Part shown: positions 53,583-63,299 of the stretch, one piece after another
Numbering within the stretch: position 1 is the stretch's first letter
How the letters are laid out: every line of letters begins with the position of its first letter
NCBI RefSeq assembly: GCF_022095615.2
Contig: NZ_CP155561.1
Location: 195,154-259,153, forward strand
Source of the DNA: Bacillus thuringiensis
GTDB lineage: Bacteria > Bacillota > Bacilli > Bacillales > Bacillaceae_G
Length of the DNA: 64,000 nt
Reading direction: 5' to 3'
Position numbers and translations under genes: made by a program
Notes under the pieces: model-generated
Told to the model about the DNA's origin: nothing
The model's input: only the letters and a program-made list of their open reading frames with translations
Databases searched by the model: none

Positions 53583-56573
53583 CTACTCTAAGAAAAATCC
53601 GGCTCTTATTTTTAAACTTGTTGTAAAGGACGAAGAGATTCCTAACGTTGTAGTATCTTTCATATTAAATCGATACTCACCTAAAAAGTTGATATGCTCC
53701 CACCCTAGTGATGAGATATGTTTTAATAGTTCTTCGTTAAAACCATGCGCACTTCTTAACATTTCTACAGCTTTGCTTAAATATACAGTATTCCATATAA
53801 TGATGGCATTAATGAGAATACTTAATACACTTGCTCGTTGCAACTCATCTTGGAGAGCACGTTCACGGAATTCCCCGTGTTTCCCAAAAAATATTGCTCT
53901 TGCTAGTGAATTCATTGCTTCCCCTTTGTTTAATCCTCGTTGAACTTTTCTACGTAACGTTTTATCTGAAAGATAATCTAAAATAAAGATAGTCTTTTCA
54001 ATTCTACCCATTTCTCTTAATGCCTTTGCTACCTTATTCTGGCGAGTATAAGAACCTAACTTTCCCATAATTAGTGCACCGGACACTTTTCCTTCTCGAA
54101 TTGAATGGGCTATACGTAAAACGTCATCATTATTTTCATAGATCAATTTCATATTTACTTGTCCTCGTATAAGATCTTCTATATTTGAAAAATCTTTAGG
54201 TGAACCAATTGTATACAATTTAGAACTGGATAAGTCCCTTAATCGGGGTGCAAAACGGAATCCTAACAGGTGAGTTAAGCCAAATACTTGGTCAGTATAG
54301 CCGGCTGTATCCATATAATGCTCTTCAATCATTAAATCAGATTCATGATGAAGTAACCCATCAATCACATGTATAGCATCTCTTGCATTCGTGTTAATAA
54401 CTTTTGTGTAAAAGGAAGAAAATTGATCACTTACGAATCTATATATAGTCGCTCCTTTACCACATCCATAGTGTGGATTCGAGCTAGAACTCAAAGAGGA
54501 TACCCCAATTTGAACCCGCATTCCGTCCGATGATGAAGTAGTACCGTCACCCCAGTATGAAACCAAGGGTAACCGATGTTGAAAATTAGCCAATATTGCT
54601 TGTGCACGATTTAATGCATCATCATACATACGCCACTGACTTGCATTAGCTAACTAATGATAAGAGATATTTGGTGTAGCCTCTGCCATTTTCGTAAGTC
54701 CAATATTTGTTCCCATAGCCATAAGTGAAGCAAGAGAAATAATGATTTCTTCCCCTTTAGGTGGTTAGTTTGTGGATGCGTGAATAAATTGTTGCTCGAA
54801 GCCTGTCCAATTCGCTACTTCTAGAAGTAAGTCGGTAAGCTTAACCCGTGGTAACATGTGATAGAGTTTTGCACTTATTTGTTTGGCCTCCTCTGGAGTA
54901 TCCTTCTCTAAACGCTGGAGGTGTAGGTTTCCCTTGTCAATATCAACTCCATCTAATGAGTGAGCATTTTTAGAGAATGTTTCAATTCGCTTTAATAGAG
55001 TTTGTGTTCGTTCCACTATATACTCATCGGCATGTGTAGCAACTGCTAAGCGTGTCCCTATTTCTTTACTATCAATCCAATCTTGAGATGGTACTAAGTA
55101 TTCATCAAAATCTTTATGCTGCCGGCTTCCCACAATAGAAATATCTCCAGAACATACATAATTCCGTAGTTCGGTAAATGCAGCTAATTCATAGAAATGT
55201 CGATTAATGTTTCCATCTTCGTCGTATATATTTCTTTGCCATCTGTTTGAAACAAAAGCTAATGGGGCTCCTTGTGATACTTTACGTTTTCCTGAGTCAT
55301 TTAGTTCACGGATGACGTCTAAAGCGTTTAATACAGACTTAGCATAATTTGTAGACTGAAATTCTAAGGCTCTAAGTAATGTAGGAGTATATTTTCGTAG
55401 GTAATTGTATCGGCTTTCTAATAAATCAAGATAATCATAATTTATAGGTCGAGACAGTTGTTTAGCTTCCTCTACAGAAGCTACAAATTTGTCCCAGGGC
55501 ATAACTGTTTCTAATACCACAAAAGGATTCACATTTTCTTCTTTAGCTTTAATTAATGCAGTTCCTAAGTCTGCATAATGAAGAATTTTTTCATTTAGCG
55601 CTTTTCCGTTTTTTTTATGGATCTCCTCTTGCTGCTTTCTTCCCTTTAATTGAAGATTCATCATTTGTTTATCATAAATCTCAAAAGCTTGATCAATTAA
55701 ATCCTGAGTTAAATCGAATAGATAAGCCACTAATATGGCATACTTTTTTATCTCTTTAAACCTTCGAAATGAGAAAGCTTCATAACGTGCCCCCATTCGA
55801 GATAGTTGTCGTAATCGATTAGGATGTATCCCTTATGTATTAATGTTTAACTGTAGTCCTTTTATATACTCTAAGCGCTCAACAACCTTTAAAAAAGATT
55901 CTGGTGAAAATTAACCAGGTACTTCTTTTAACCAAGCTAAATAAGTTTTTGAAGAGTTAGGCATAAAATGGAGCAATCCGCTTAGTTTTTCCTTTTGTGA
56001 AAAGGTTAAAGATGATGTTAGTATCTTAAATATGCTTTTCTCTGCTCGTTTACGTGTTTCCCATATTGCTCGTTCTATAATTGCCATCGAAGGAAGTATA
56101 ATCTTCCAAGTACGGAGTTCTTGCAATGCTATTTCCACGAGATATGTTGTATTTCCATTATTTAATGCATGTGGTTGAAGAAATTTAGATAACTTTCGAT
56201 AGTCGGCAATTGTAAAGTTACGAAAACCGTATTCTTTTTGAATCTCTTCTACATGTTCATATCGGGTAGCGTCTCGTTGAGCGTAGAGTCCCCAATCTAA
56301 TGTATTTACACCAATTTGTGTAGCGACAAATTCTAAAACGAGATTCGGAATATCTCCTACATCAGATAAGGTCCATCCTGAATATCGTAAAACACTTAAT
56401 TGAATAGCAAAACCTAGACGATTATAGTCCCTCCGATGGCGATTAATGATTTTGATATCATGCTGACTGAAAGAAAAGTATGTACTTAATATCCATTCGC
56501 TTATATCAGAGGGGATTTGCATATATTGCTTTCGTTCTTCTGCTGTAAGAAGTTCTCTTACTCTCACATACAT
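53583..56573 (-). pseudogene. tnpA: Tn3-family TnpA, full-length frame with four in-frame stops
   Basis: A single 997-codon frame, the normal TnpA length, has no indels but contains stops at 55911-55913 (VPG*FSPESF), about 55827 (INT*GIHPNRL), 54765-54767 (STN*PPKGEE) and about 54654 (ISYH*LANAS). The last position is a conserved Gln in related TnpAs, as in TYTQLAW of the first element; all four are TAA or TAG. Catalytic regions are kept (SYWGDGTTSSSDGMRV, VIDGLLHHESDLMIEEHYMD). It starts MYVRVRELLTAEERKQYMQI after a GGGGGATG site. It is divergent from the cry-transposon TnpA. Confidence 0.88.
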
Positions 56574-56597
56574 TAGAAGTCATCCCCCTTATATTTG

Positions 56598-57142
56598 TTA
56601 TTTCGCTTTCTGCAGATATCGATACAATGTAGCTCTTGAAACACCTAAGGTGTTACATATATCTTCAGTAGAATAATTTGGATCCTTCATTAAAGATTTA
56701 GCCATAGAAACCTGGGTTGTATCCATCACTTTAGGTCTTCCACCCAGACGACCACGTGCACGAGCGGCTGACAATCCAGCTTGTGTACGTTCTTGGATCA
56801 TTTCTCGCTCAACTTCAGTTAATGCTCCGAATACGTGAAAAATGAGTTTCCCGCCACTTGTAGAAGTATCCATATTTTCCTGAAGACTTCGAAAGGCAAT
56901 TCCTTCTGCATTTAATATATTGATGGTTTCAATAAGGTGTTTGAGGGAACGCCCTAAGTGATTTAATTTCCATACTACTAATGTATCGCCCTCGCGTACG
57001 TAATCAAGAGCTTCATCTAGTCCAGAGCGAGATGAGGTAGCACCCTTACTACAATCCGTTTGCATCCAGCTTGTATAAGGGCATCTTTCTGTAAATCCAA
57101 ATTTTGATCATGTGTAGATACATGAGCGTAGCCAATTAACAA
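56598..57142 (-). pseudogene. tnpR: Serine resolvase (TnpR), one frameshift
   Basis: The TTG start at 57142 follows GGAGGTGATAA and reads LIGYAHVSTHDQNLDLQKDA with the catalytic Ser. Near 57060 the frame breaks after AGCKRI. The rest (GATSSRSGLDEALDYVREGD, VVWKLNHLGRSLKHLIETIN, EREMIQERTQAGLSAARARG) and the C-terminal HTH (YSTEDICNTLGVSRATLYRY) follow intact. In the usual conserved VRV and LDRLGRS positions it has AHV and LNHLGRS. Confidence 0.85.
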
Positions 57143-57272
57143 ATTATCACCTCCATATTCTTTTGTATTGTCTCATAACTCATAAAATAAAGGGATAATG
57201 AGATTTTGATTTTAAGACAAGTTTTGATACAGATAACATAGCATTATTTCAATATCAAATAGAATGCATAAA
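57143..57272. other. Short spacer, possible res region
   Basis: The only non-coding gap between the toxin and tnpR. A res site would be expected here, but no clear paired subsites could be defined. Confidence 0.3.
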
Positions 57273-57304
57273 GAAGTCTCAAAAACGGAGGTTTTTGAGA
57301 CTTT
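57273..57304 (-). terminator. Terminator of the Vpb4-like gene
   Basis: AAGTCTCAAAAAC and GTTTTTGAGACTT with a 4-5-base loop, 12 bases past the stop codon. Confidence 0.8.
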
Positions 57305-57315
57305 AAAATATTAAC

Positions 57316-60093
57316 TTACGGATAAGTGATGGAAAACTGAATAGTAATATAATCATCTTCAGCATCTGGTCCATAAAGAGTAACTTCAGTATCTGTTGGC
57401 GCCGCTTTCACTGGATCATTAGGGTCTGCCAGTCTATCATTTGGATTATTTCCAGCATCATTTTCCATTACATCTCCACAAAAAGTAAATCCTTCATTAG
57501 GTGCATAAAATTCTAAATTGTTTACTTTTGCTGTTTTTAGGGTCGAGGTATCATCTTTCGACCATAGGGTCACTTGATTTGATCCTGTATCAGATACAGT
57601 ATTGGAATAAAATTTTATATTTCCATATGGCTCTGGATCACCATCATCACCAATTTCAGTAAATGTTATTGTAGCATTCATAATAAGCCTTTCCCAACTT
57701 TGTATATCTATATTTTGTTGATTGTACCACAAAGCTACTATAGCTTTTACTGTTGGATCATTCTTATATATAGCATTAATTTGAACACGAGAACCAATAT
57801 CAAAGTTATGTCCAGCATTGTATTCGGTAAAGTTTATTGATTGAGTTCCATCCTCTTTTGTATCATATCGTGTGCCAGTTCCATAGCTTTTTCCATCTAC
57901 AATTACCTCATAATCACACACATATTCTGAATTAAGTTGAAAGTCAACAGAATTTACAGTGCTGCCGCTACAGTTCCATTGGTTAACAGTATGTGCCTTT
58001 TGTATTACTTGTTCTGTTATATTACTTGTTAACGTTTCAAATTTTGTAATCGTAATATCATCGAAATAAATATCACCATTGTTTGAGCTCACATAAATTT
58101 GATCGGCTATTGATGTGTCGTCAAGAACCTTAAATTCAAAATCAAACCTTTGCCAATCAGTATCTAATGTAAAAGTGCTGTGTTTTTTCTTACCATTTTT
58201 TGAAGACATTATTCCGATGTCCGCTGATGTTTCCTCGTTGATAGATTTTGCGTACATACTAAGAACATATTTCCCATATGGATTCAATAAAGGATTTAAT
58301 GTACCAACAGCATTAGTTCCCTGTAAACACCCGTCTTCTATTCCTATACTGTCCTGATGTGTCGCACCAGTCCATGTAATTCCATTACTTGTAACACTTG
58401 CTGAACCATTACAATCAAAACTAACGCAAGGAATTTTGATTAAAATATTCATGCCTTTCTTTATTAATAAATCGAACATTTTTTTATCTGGGCCTTGTTC
58501 TAGCTGATTCGTAAAATCACCTGCTGTATCTTGATCATAAATAAGTTGTACAAGTTCTTCACAAATTGGAATGTCCTTATAAAATAGTTTGTCGTTATCT
58601 AATGTTGCCAAAAATGCAATTTGAATTGCATTTCCAAGTGTAATTTCTGGTGTCTGATCTAATTGATCTTCATAATTTCTTGCGGCTACCCGTCTCTCTA
58701 ACACTTCATCCCCAGTATCTAATATTATGCATACCGTAGATGATTCAACTTGTGTAAAATAACCTGTCCAAGAGTTAGTGCTATCATCCACATTCCCAGT
58801 AATTTGAATTGTTTCTATACTCATCTCTTCACCAGATTGAAGTTTCTGTAAATTATCATAGCTGATCTTAAATTCCGTATCATCTCCTACTTGAGTTATT
58901 GCTATAGGAGATAAAGAATTATCTGGATAGGTTCCTCCTGGAATTAATGAATTCCCAATGTAACTAGATGTTGCTTTGACTGTCATGATTGTATCTCCAT
59001 CGATAGTAAAGTTATTTGTAGGTGTAACTTGATAAATAGGAGCTGTACCTGTATTAAAGTATCTTACATTTGCATTTATATAAGCAGCTTCTGCTGAATT
59101 TAATTGCACTGCTTGTCCACTACTATTTTCTGTAGTATTTGTTGTTGAGGAAGTATGCCCATAACTTTGAGTAATATGACCAATTAATCTTTTATCTTTT
59201 CCACCTTCCCCACCTCCGCCTACTTCTGTATTTGAAGTATTAGATTCTGTTTTACTGGTAGAAGTTGAATTATCTTGAGAGCTATCAAAAGTAGCATTGA
59301 TAGATAGAATATATTTTTCCATACCAACACCAACTGTAGGGTACGCTGCTACTAATGGATTTCTAGTTTCTAAGGAATTGGCACGATCCATACTTCCTGT
59401 AACTTTTTCTAAATCAGTATACGGATCTCCTACCGTACTAGCTTGCTTTGGATTGGATACATACTTTGTGTATGTTCCTTCATAATCAGAACTCCACTGC
59501 ACAACATTTGTACCGTCAAATGTATAGCCATTGATTTCCCAATCGTCTAATATCCCATCTTGATCTGAGTCAGTAGTATCATCAGCCACATCACCAAACA
59601 AACTAGTTTGCGGGTAAAATTCTGTGTTTTTAAAGTCTGGTGATAATAGACAAACCTCAGAAATACTCTCTTTCTTATCGGAATATGTCCAACATAGCTC
59701 GCAAGTTACTGTGTGACTTGTATCTTTCTCAAAACGACTTTCAATTCGAACTGGATATACTTTATCTTTTTCTAGTATTATTTTTCTTCCCAAATTGATA
59801 ATTTGATTATCGATTTGGATTAGCATCTCATGGTTAGAAGGAGTGAAGAATACATATTCATCGGTTTGTTGCGGTTTAATATATCCTAACCATCTAGCCG
59901 ATTGTATCTTTTCATTTTGAATATTAGATATCGAGGACACTTGATTTTTATCTAAGGACAAATTACTTCCCTTTTTTTGTGTTATTAACAAGAGTTTATT
60001 AAATTGTGTTCCCTTAAAATAAAAACCGATTAAGCCATAGTGTGAAAAACTACCGGTATTCTTATATTCTTCTACTTTCTTTTCTATCTTCAT
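57316..60093 (-). CDS. Vpb4/Vip1-like PA-family toxin component, 925 aa
   Basis: The start at 60093 has GAGGAG 7 bases upstream; a longer frame begins inside untranslated sequence. Residues about 18-150 are PA14-like (YGLIGFYFKGTQFNKLLLI, ARWLGYIKPQQTDEYVFFTP). The calcium motif is DSDQDGILDDWEINGY. The pore region is Ser/Thr/Asn-rich (about 280-325), and ERRVAARNYEDQLDQTPEIT, then LGNAIQIAFLA, matches PA domain 3. C-terminally there is a carbohydrate-binding-like domain (GKYVLSMYAKSINEETSADI... IYFDDITITKFE) and a further beta domain. Length and domains fit Vpb4 (Vip4) better than Vip1. There is no signal peptide and no A component adjacent. Confidence 0.88.
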   Translation of the reverse strand: MKIEKKVEEYKNTGSFSHYGLIGFYFKGTQFNKLLLITQKKGSNLSLDKNQVSSISNIQNEKIQSARWLGYIKPQQTDEYVFFTPSNHEMLIQIDNQIINLGRKIILEKDKVYPVRIESRFEKDTSHTVTCELCWTYSDKKESISEVCLLSPDFKNTEFYPQTSLFGDVADDTTDSDQDGILDDWEINGYTFDGTNVVQWSSDYEGTYTKYVSNPKQASTVGDPYTDLEKVTGSMDRANSLETRNPLVAAYPTVGVGMEKYILSINATFDSSQDNSTSTSKTESNTSNTEVGGGGEGGKDKRLIGHITQSYGHTSSTTNTTENSSGQAVQLNSAEAAYINANVRYFNTGTAPIYQVTPTNNFTIDGDTIMTVKATSSYIGNSLIPGGTYPDNSLSPIAITQVGDDTEFKISYDNLQKLQSGEEMSIETIQITGNVDDSTNSWTGYFTQVESSTVCIILDTGDEVLERRVAARNYEDQLDQTPEITLGNAIQIAFLATLDNDKLFYKDIPICEELVQLIYDQDTAGDFTNQLEQGPDKKMFDLLIKKGMNILIKIPCVSFDCNGSASVTSNGITWTGATHQDSIGIEDGCLQGTNAVGTLNPLLNPYGKYVLSMYAKSINEETSADIGIMSSKNGKKKHSTFTLDTDWQRFDFEFKVLDDTSIADQIYVSSNNGDIYFDDITITKFETLTSNITEQVIQKAHTVNQWNCSGSTVNSVDFQLNSEYVCDYEVIVDGKSYGTGTRYDTKEDGTQSINFTEYNAGHNFDIGSRVQINAIYKNDPTVKAIVALWYNQQNIDIQSWERLIMNATITFTEIGDDGDPEPYGNIKFYSNTVSDTGSNQVTLWSKDDTSTLKTAKVNNLEFYAPNEGFTFCGDVMENDAGNNPNDRLADPNDPVKAAPTDTEVTLYGPDAEDDYITIQFSITYP

Positions 60094-60261
60094 TTTTTCA
60101 CTCCTCATAGATAAAATAACGTACAAAAATATAATAGCAAAAGAATATGGCGGAAAATGTCATATTATGAAGTGAAAAAGTTTAAATATAAGGGAGTTCA
60201 AAAGAACTTTTTCTCTACAGTGAATTATGAGAAGTGAGTGTCTTTATTCGTAACGAAAATA

Positions 60262-60299
60262 GCTTAGCGTATATTTTCGTTAAAATGTAGCGGTACGCC
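60262..60299 (-). repeat. Terminal repeat, toxin side
   Basis: Complement begins GGCGTACCGCTAC and ends ACGCTAAGC. Confidence 0.82.
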
Positions 60300-60528
60300 A
60301 CGTATAAACGTTTCAACTCTTGTTTCATTTCTAATCTAATATTATTAATATTTGACCCAATCTCTTTTACTTATAGTTCAGCCATTACTAAGTTAGAAGC
60401 ATGGCCCAATTCTAATAATAACCTTGTTGCAAACGTATTCATTTTTACGATTACGTCAATCTTCCCAAGCTTTACTCTTCCTATAGTTCAATTAATTTTC
60501 TATCGTAATTAAAGCTTGTAACCTTGTC
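60300..60528. other. Spacer, nothing recognised
   Basis: AT-rich sequence between the transposon end and the pseudogene below. No gene or clear hairpin is seen. Confidence 0.35.
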
Positions 60529-61020
60529 TTAAGGATAATAGGCTAGTTTTGTGTCTATATCCATTACAAGACTCTTCATATAATTAGACCGACCGCTTGG
60601 AAAATAAAAGTTGATGTTTTCGTTCTTTTCTAAAGGGATTTTTACAAGATATAAAGGAATATCTGTATTTGGATAAAGGAGATTACACTCCTTTGGATGA
60701 TGCATTACTTCTAACCATTTAATATAACGCTCGATTAATAGATATGATGTAATTCTGTTAACAACATATTTTATAGTACTAAGATTATATTTTAATAAAT
60801 TAAATCCCTCTTCTCCATTGATAGTAGGTTCTCACTAGAAAGTGTTTAATATTTCTTTTAAATAAATCATAAAAGGGCCTTTGAGAAAAACACTAAATTT
60901 ATCATTAGAGTATCTAAAATCATGCAAGCTTGGAACTTGAGATTGGTTTAAAATTTTTGGATATATTCTTCTTCCTTCACACTCAGATTTCCATAATATA
61001 AATGCATATTTATATAAAGA
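60529..61020 (-). pseudogene. Decayed hypothetical gene
   Basis: Minus-strand pieces read LYKYAFILWKSECEGRRIYP, then SNDKFSVFLKGPFMIYLKEI, up to a stop near 60838. In another frame NGEEGFNLLKYNLSTIKYVV, then IERYIKWLEVMHHPKECNLL and MDIDTKLAYYP, follow. Coding character is strong but the frame is broken. The family is not recognised. Confidence 0.4.
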
Positions 61021-61098
61021 TATAGGTATATAAGGCCACTTTGATATGTATCATCAACATTTCTTACACACTTTTTATGAATGTTAATCATTTTATTT

Positions 61099-61949
61099 GG
61101 TTTTGTTGCAAAAATAGTGGGATATGAATGAAGAGTAAAATATTCCTAGTGGAATTGAACGTTATGCTGTTAAACCAAAGAGTGCATTGATAAGATATAT
61201 CTGCCTTTAGACAGGCTTCTCCCCTTGGCGAGTTTGTCCTTTTTTGATCATATACATAGCTTCTATTGCAGCAATCATTTTTGTATCTGTATGCAATGAT
61301 TTCAATCCAAGCATATTCCGAACCGTTTTTTTGATAAACTGGTGGTCTTGTTCAATGATATTGTTTAAATATTTTTTCACACGAAGTGGCATACCGTGTG
61401 GTATGCACTGTTCGTCTTTTAGCTGGATAAGCTTTATCTCTATCAGCAGTTATAGAACGAGGTCTTGTGGCATGACAAGAAACCAAGGCTTTCTTTAGAA
61501 ATCGCTTGGCAGCTTTGGCATTTCGTTTACTACTCAAATAAAAATCAATTGTGTTTCCTTCGGAATCAATCGCACGATAATAAGTACATCTTTTCGCCTT
61601 TGATTTTGATGTAGGTTTCATCCACTCTCCAAGAAACATTTGTTCGTTTCAAATGTTTTCTAATCCGCTCATTTAATGCTGGTCCATATTGGTGAACCCA
61701 ACGCATAATATTGGTGTGGGACAAAGATGACCCTCGTTCTTCCATCATTTCCACTAAATCACGAAAGCTTAGATTATACCGCAGGTACCAGCGTACAGTT
61801 AACAAAATAATGTCTGGTTGGTAATGTTTCCATTTGAATATATTTTCTGTTTCCATCCTCGTCACGCACCTTTTTGAATAGTAGTAATACCAGTATGGCC
61901 AAGTTATAAAAATCATTTTCAAATTGTTTTGTTTTTTCGTAACAGAACC
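61099..61949 (-). mobile_element. IS240 (IS6 family) with frameshifted transposase
   Basis: Ends GGTTTTGTTGC... and ...AACAGAACC bound 851 bp. The transposase (start METENIFKWKHYQPDIILLT at 61856, end near 61162) has the IS6 DDE motifs (SWRVDETYIKIKGEKM, ITADRDKAYP, EQDHQFIKK). It is broken by frameshifts near 61577 and 61425. Its sequence is close to the copies at 35550 and 42031 but not identical. Confidence 0.85.
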
Positions 61950-61972
61950 GTTTCCCAACACTCTGATAAAAA

Positions 61973-62000
61973 CCTAGTAATTACTAGGTTTTTATATGAA
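61973..62000. terminator. Hairpin terminator, copy of 831-860
   Basis: AAAAACCTAG and CTAGGTTTTT flank the TAATTA centre, as at the start of the window before the BclA-like gene. Confidence 0.6.
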
Positions 62001-62039
62001 AAAGAAATACCACATTCACTTTAAATCCATGTATTAAAT

Positions 62040-62685
62040 TCAGATTATTTCATGTGAATTTTAACAAAAGGTTCGAATTATAAAAACAAGTGATTTTAAA
62101 TAAAGCAAAAATATACCTATTTAAAGGGAGATTTACTTTTTCTACTGAAGAGGTAATTTTTCAATGTCAAATAGTTTTTATTTAGTTGAAAAATAATTTT
62201 AGTGTATACCAAACACTTTGAAAAGCGTTTGAATTTAAAAGAAGTAATAAAATATGAAATTATCCCATAAAATTTAATAAGTATTATAAATAACTGATAT
62301 CCTTAGATAAAGCCTTCTTATATAAAAGAAGGCTTTATTTAAGGATATCTTATTATATTTCAAATTTGCAAAGTGTCGTTCTAAATACACTTAAAGAAGT
62401 GGGTTTTTAGATTTCTTTGATCAAATTCAAGATTCAATTTAGTACTTATTTTTTTGAATAGATGTTTTCCAATCACGAAAAAATATTGGAAATCCAGAAA
62501 TTCGATGTTGTTTTTTCCTATTTTTTTAGAAATATTAGTTTTAAAGATGGGTACTAAAAGAAAGACCTCTTATTTATATAAGAAGGTCTTTTTTAAAGAT
62601 ATCAGTTATTTGTAATTTAGATAGTGGAGATATTTTTCAATTAGTGAATTTTAAAACCAACAATTTTACAACAAATTCTTATTAA
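62040..62685. repeat. Dispersed non-coding repeat (copy of 31580-32300 and 2195-2509)
   Basis: The first part matches 31580-32300 in block order. From GAAGTGGGTTTTTAGATTTC (about 62396) on it is nearly identical to 2222-2509. It is the 3' flank of the collagen-like gene. Confidence 0.6.
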
Positions 62686-62893
62686 CTAACCTATTCTAAA
62701 TATACCCAAACTAGCATTTCCAAATGTAGCAGGAAGAATACTTTGGTTAATGAAAGTTACCGTCAAATTCACTGGGATATTAACAATTGCAAATGTCATA
62801 ATTTGAGTTCCTATTATTGGAAGTTGCGAAAAACCACCACCAGTTAAAGAACTAGTATTTGGTATGGTAGATCCATCTACAGCAAGGGCATTT
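62686..62893 (-). pseudogene. 3' fragment of a BclA-like collagen gene
   Basis: About 69 codons correspond to the end of the gene at 2510-3313 with scattered differences. Homology stops abruptly at GGGCATTTCC (about 62893). No collagen repeats or leader remain. It is a duplicated and truncated copy. Confidence 0.8.
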
Positions 62894-63299
62894 CCACGTT
62901 TTAAATATAATTTCGATCTATCAAGGCGTATTCGTAATATATATGTTGATACCAGTTAATCGTTTACTCTTTTCTGAAAATATAATTCTCTTTTTACTTT
63001 CGGTATAGCTTTGCTTTTTTACGCTCCAGTATTTGTCCCTGCAAAGATAGCATGTTCATACTTCTCTCCTTTTGAAATATTTGTAATTTCGTTTCCAACG
63101 AGTTAGCCCCCTATTCTTCTCATACCGTTACTTTATAATGAACCAACTAACTTCTGTATAAAATATGTCATTTGGTATATATTAAGACTAGCAATTCCAA
63201 CCTACCTTTAATTGCTACTCTAGAATAAAATCTCCTACATGATTATAAGTGGAATTGTTACCTAGTTCTTCAACAGCAGAAAAAGGCGTGCTGATAGGT
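62894..63299. other. Intergenic, nothing recognised
   Basis: No gene is seen between the collagen-gene relic and the IS3-family end. Confidence 0.35.

Larger units (their letters stand above)
53515..60299 (-). mobile_element. Second Tn3-family transposon, carrying a Vpb4/Vip1-like gene (6.8 kb)
   Basis: The ends are GGCGTCCCATCCAC...CTCTAAGC (53515-53553) and the complement of GGCGTACCGCTAC...CGCTAAGC (60262-60299). They share the 18-base core ACATTTTAACGAAAATAT, and the CTAAGC end is typical of the Tn3/Tn4430 group. Order on the minus strand: toxin gene, tnpR, tnpA. The ends differ from those of the cry transposon, so it is a distinct lineage. No target duplication is visible (AACAA against ACGTA). 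TnpA and TnpR are both damaged. Confidence 0.82.
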
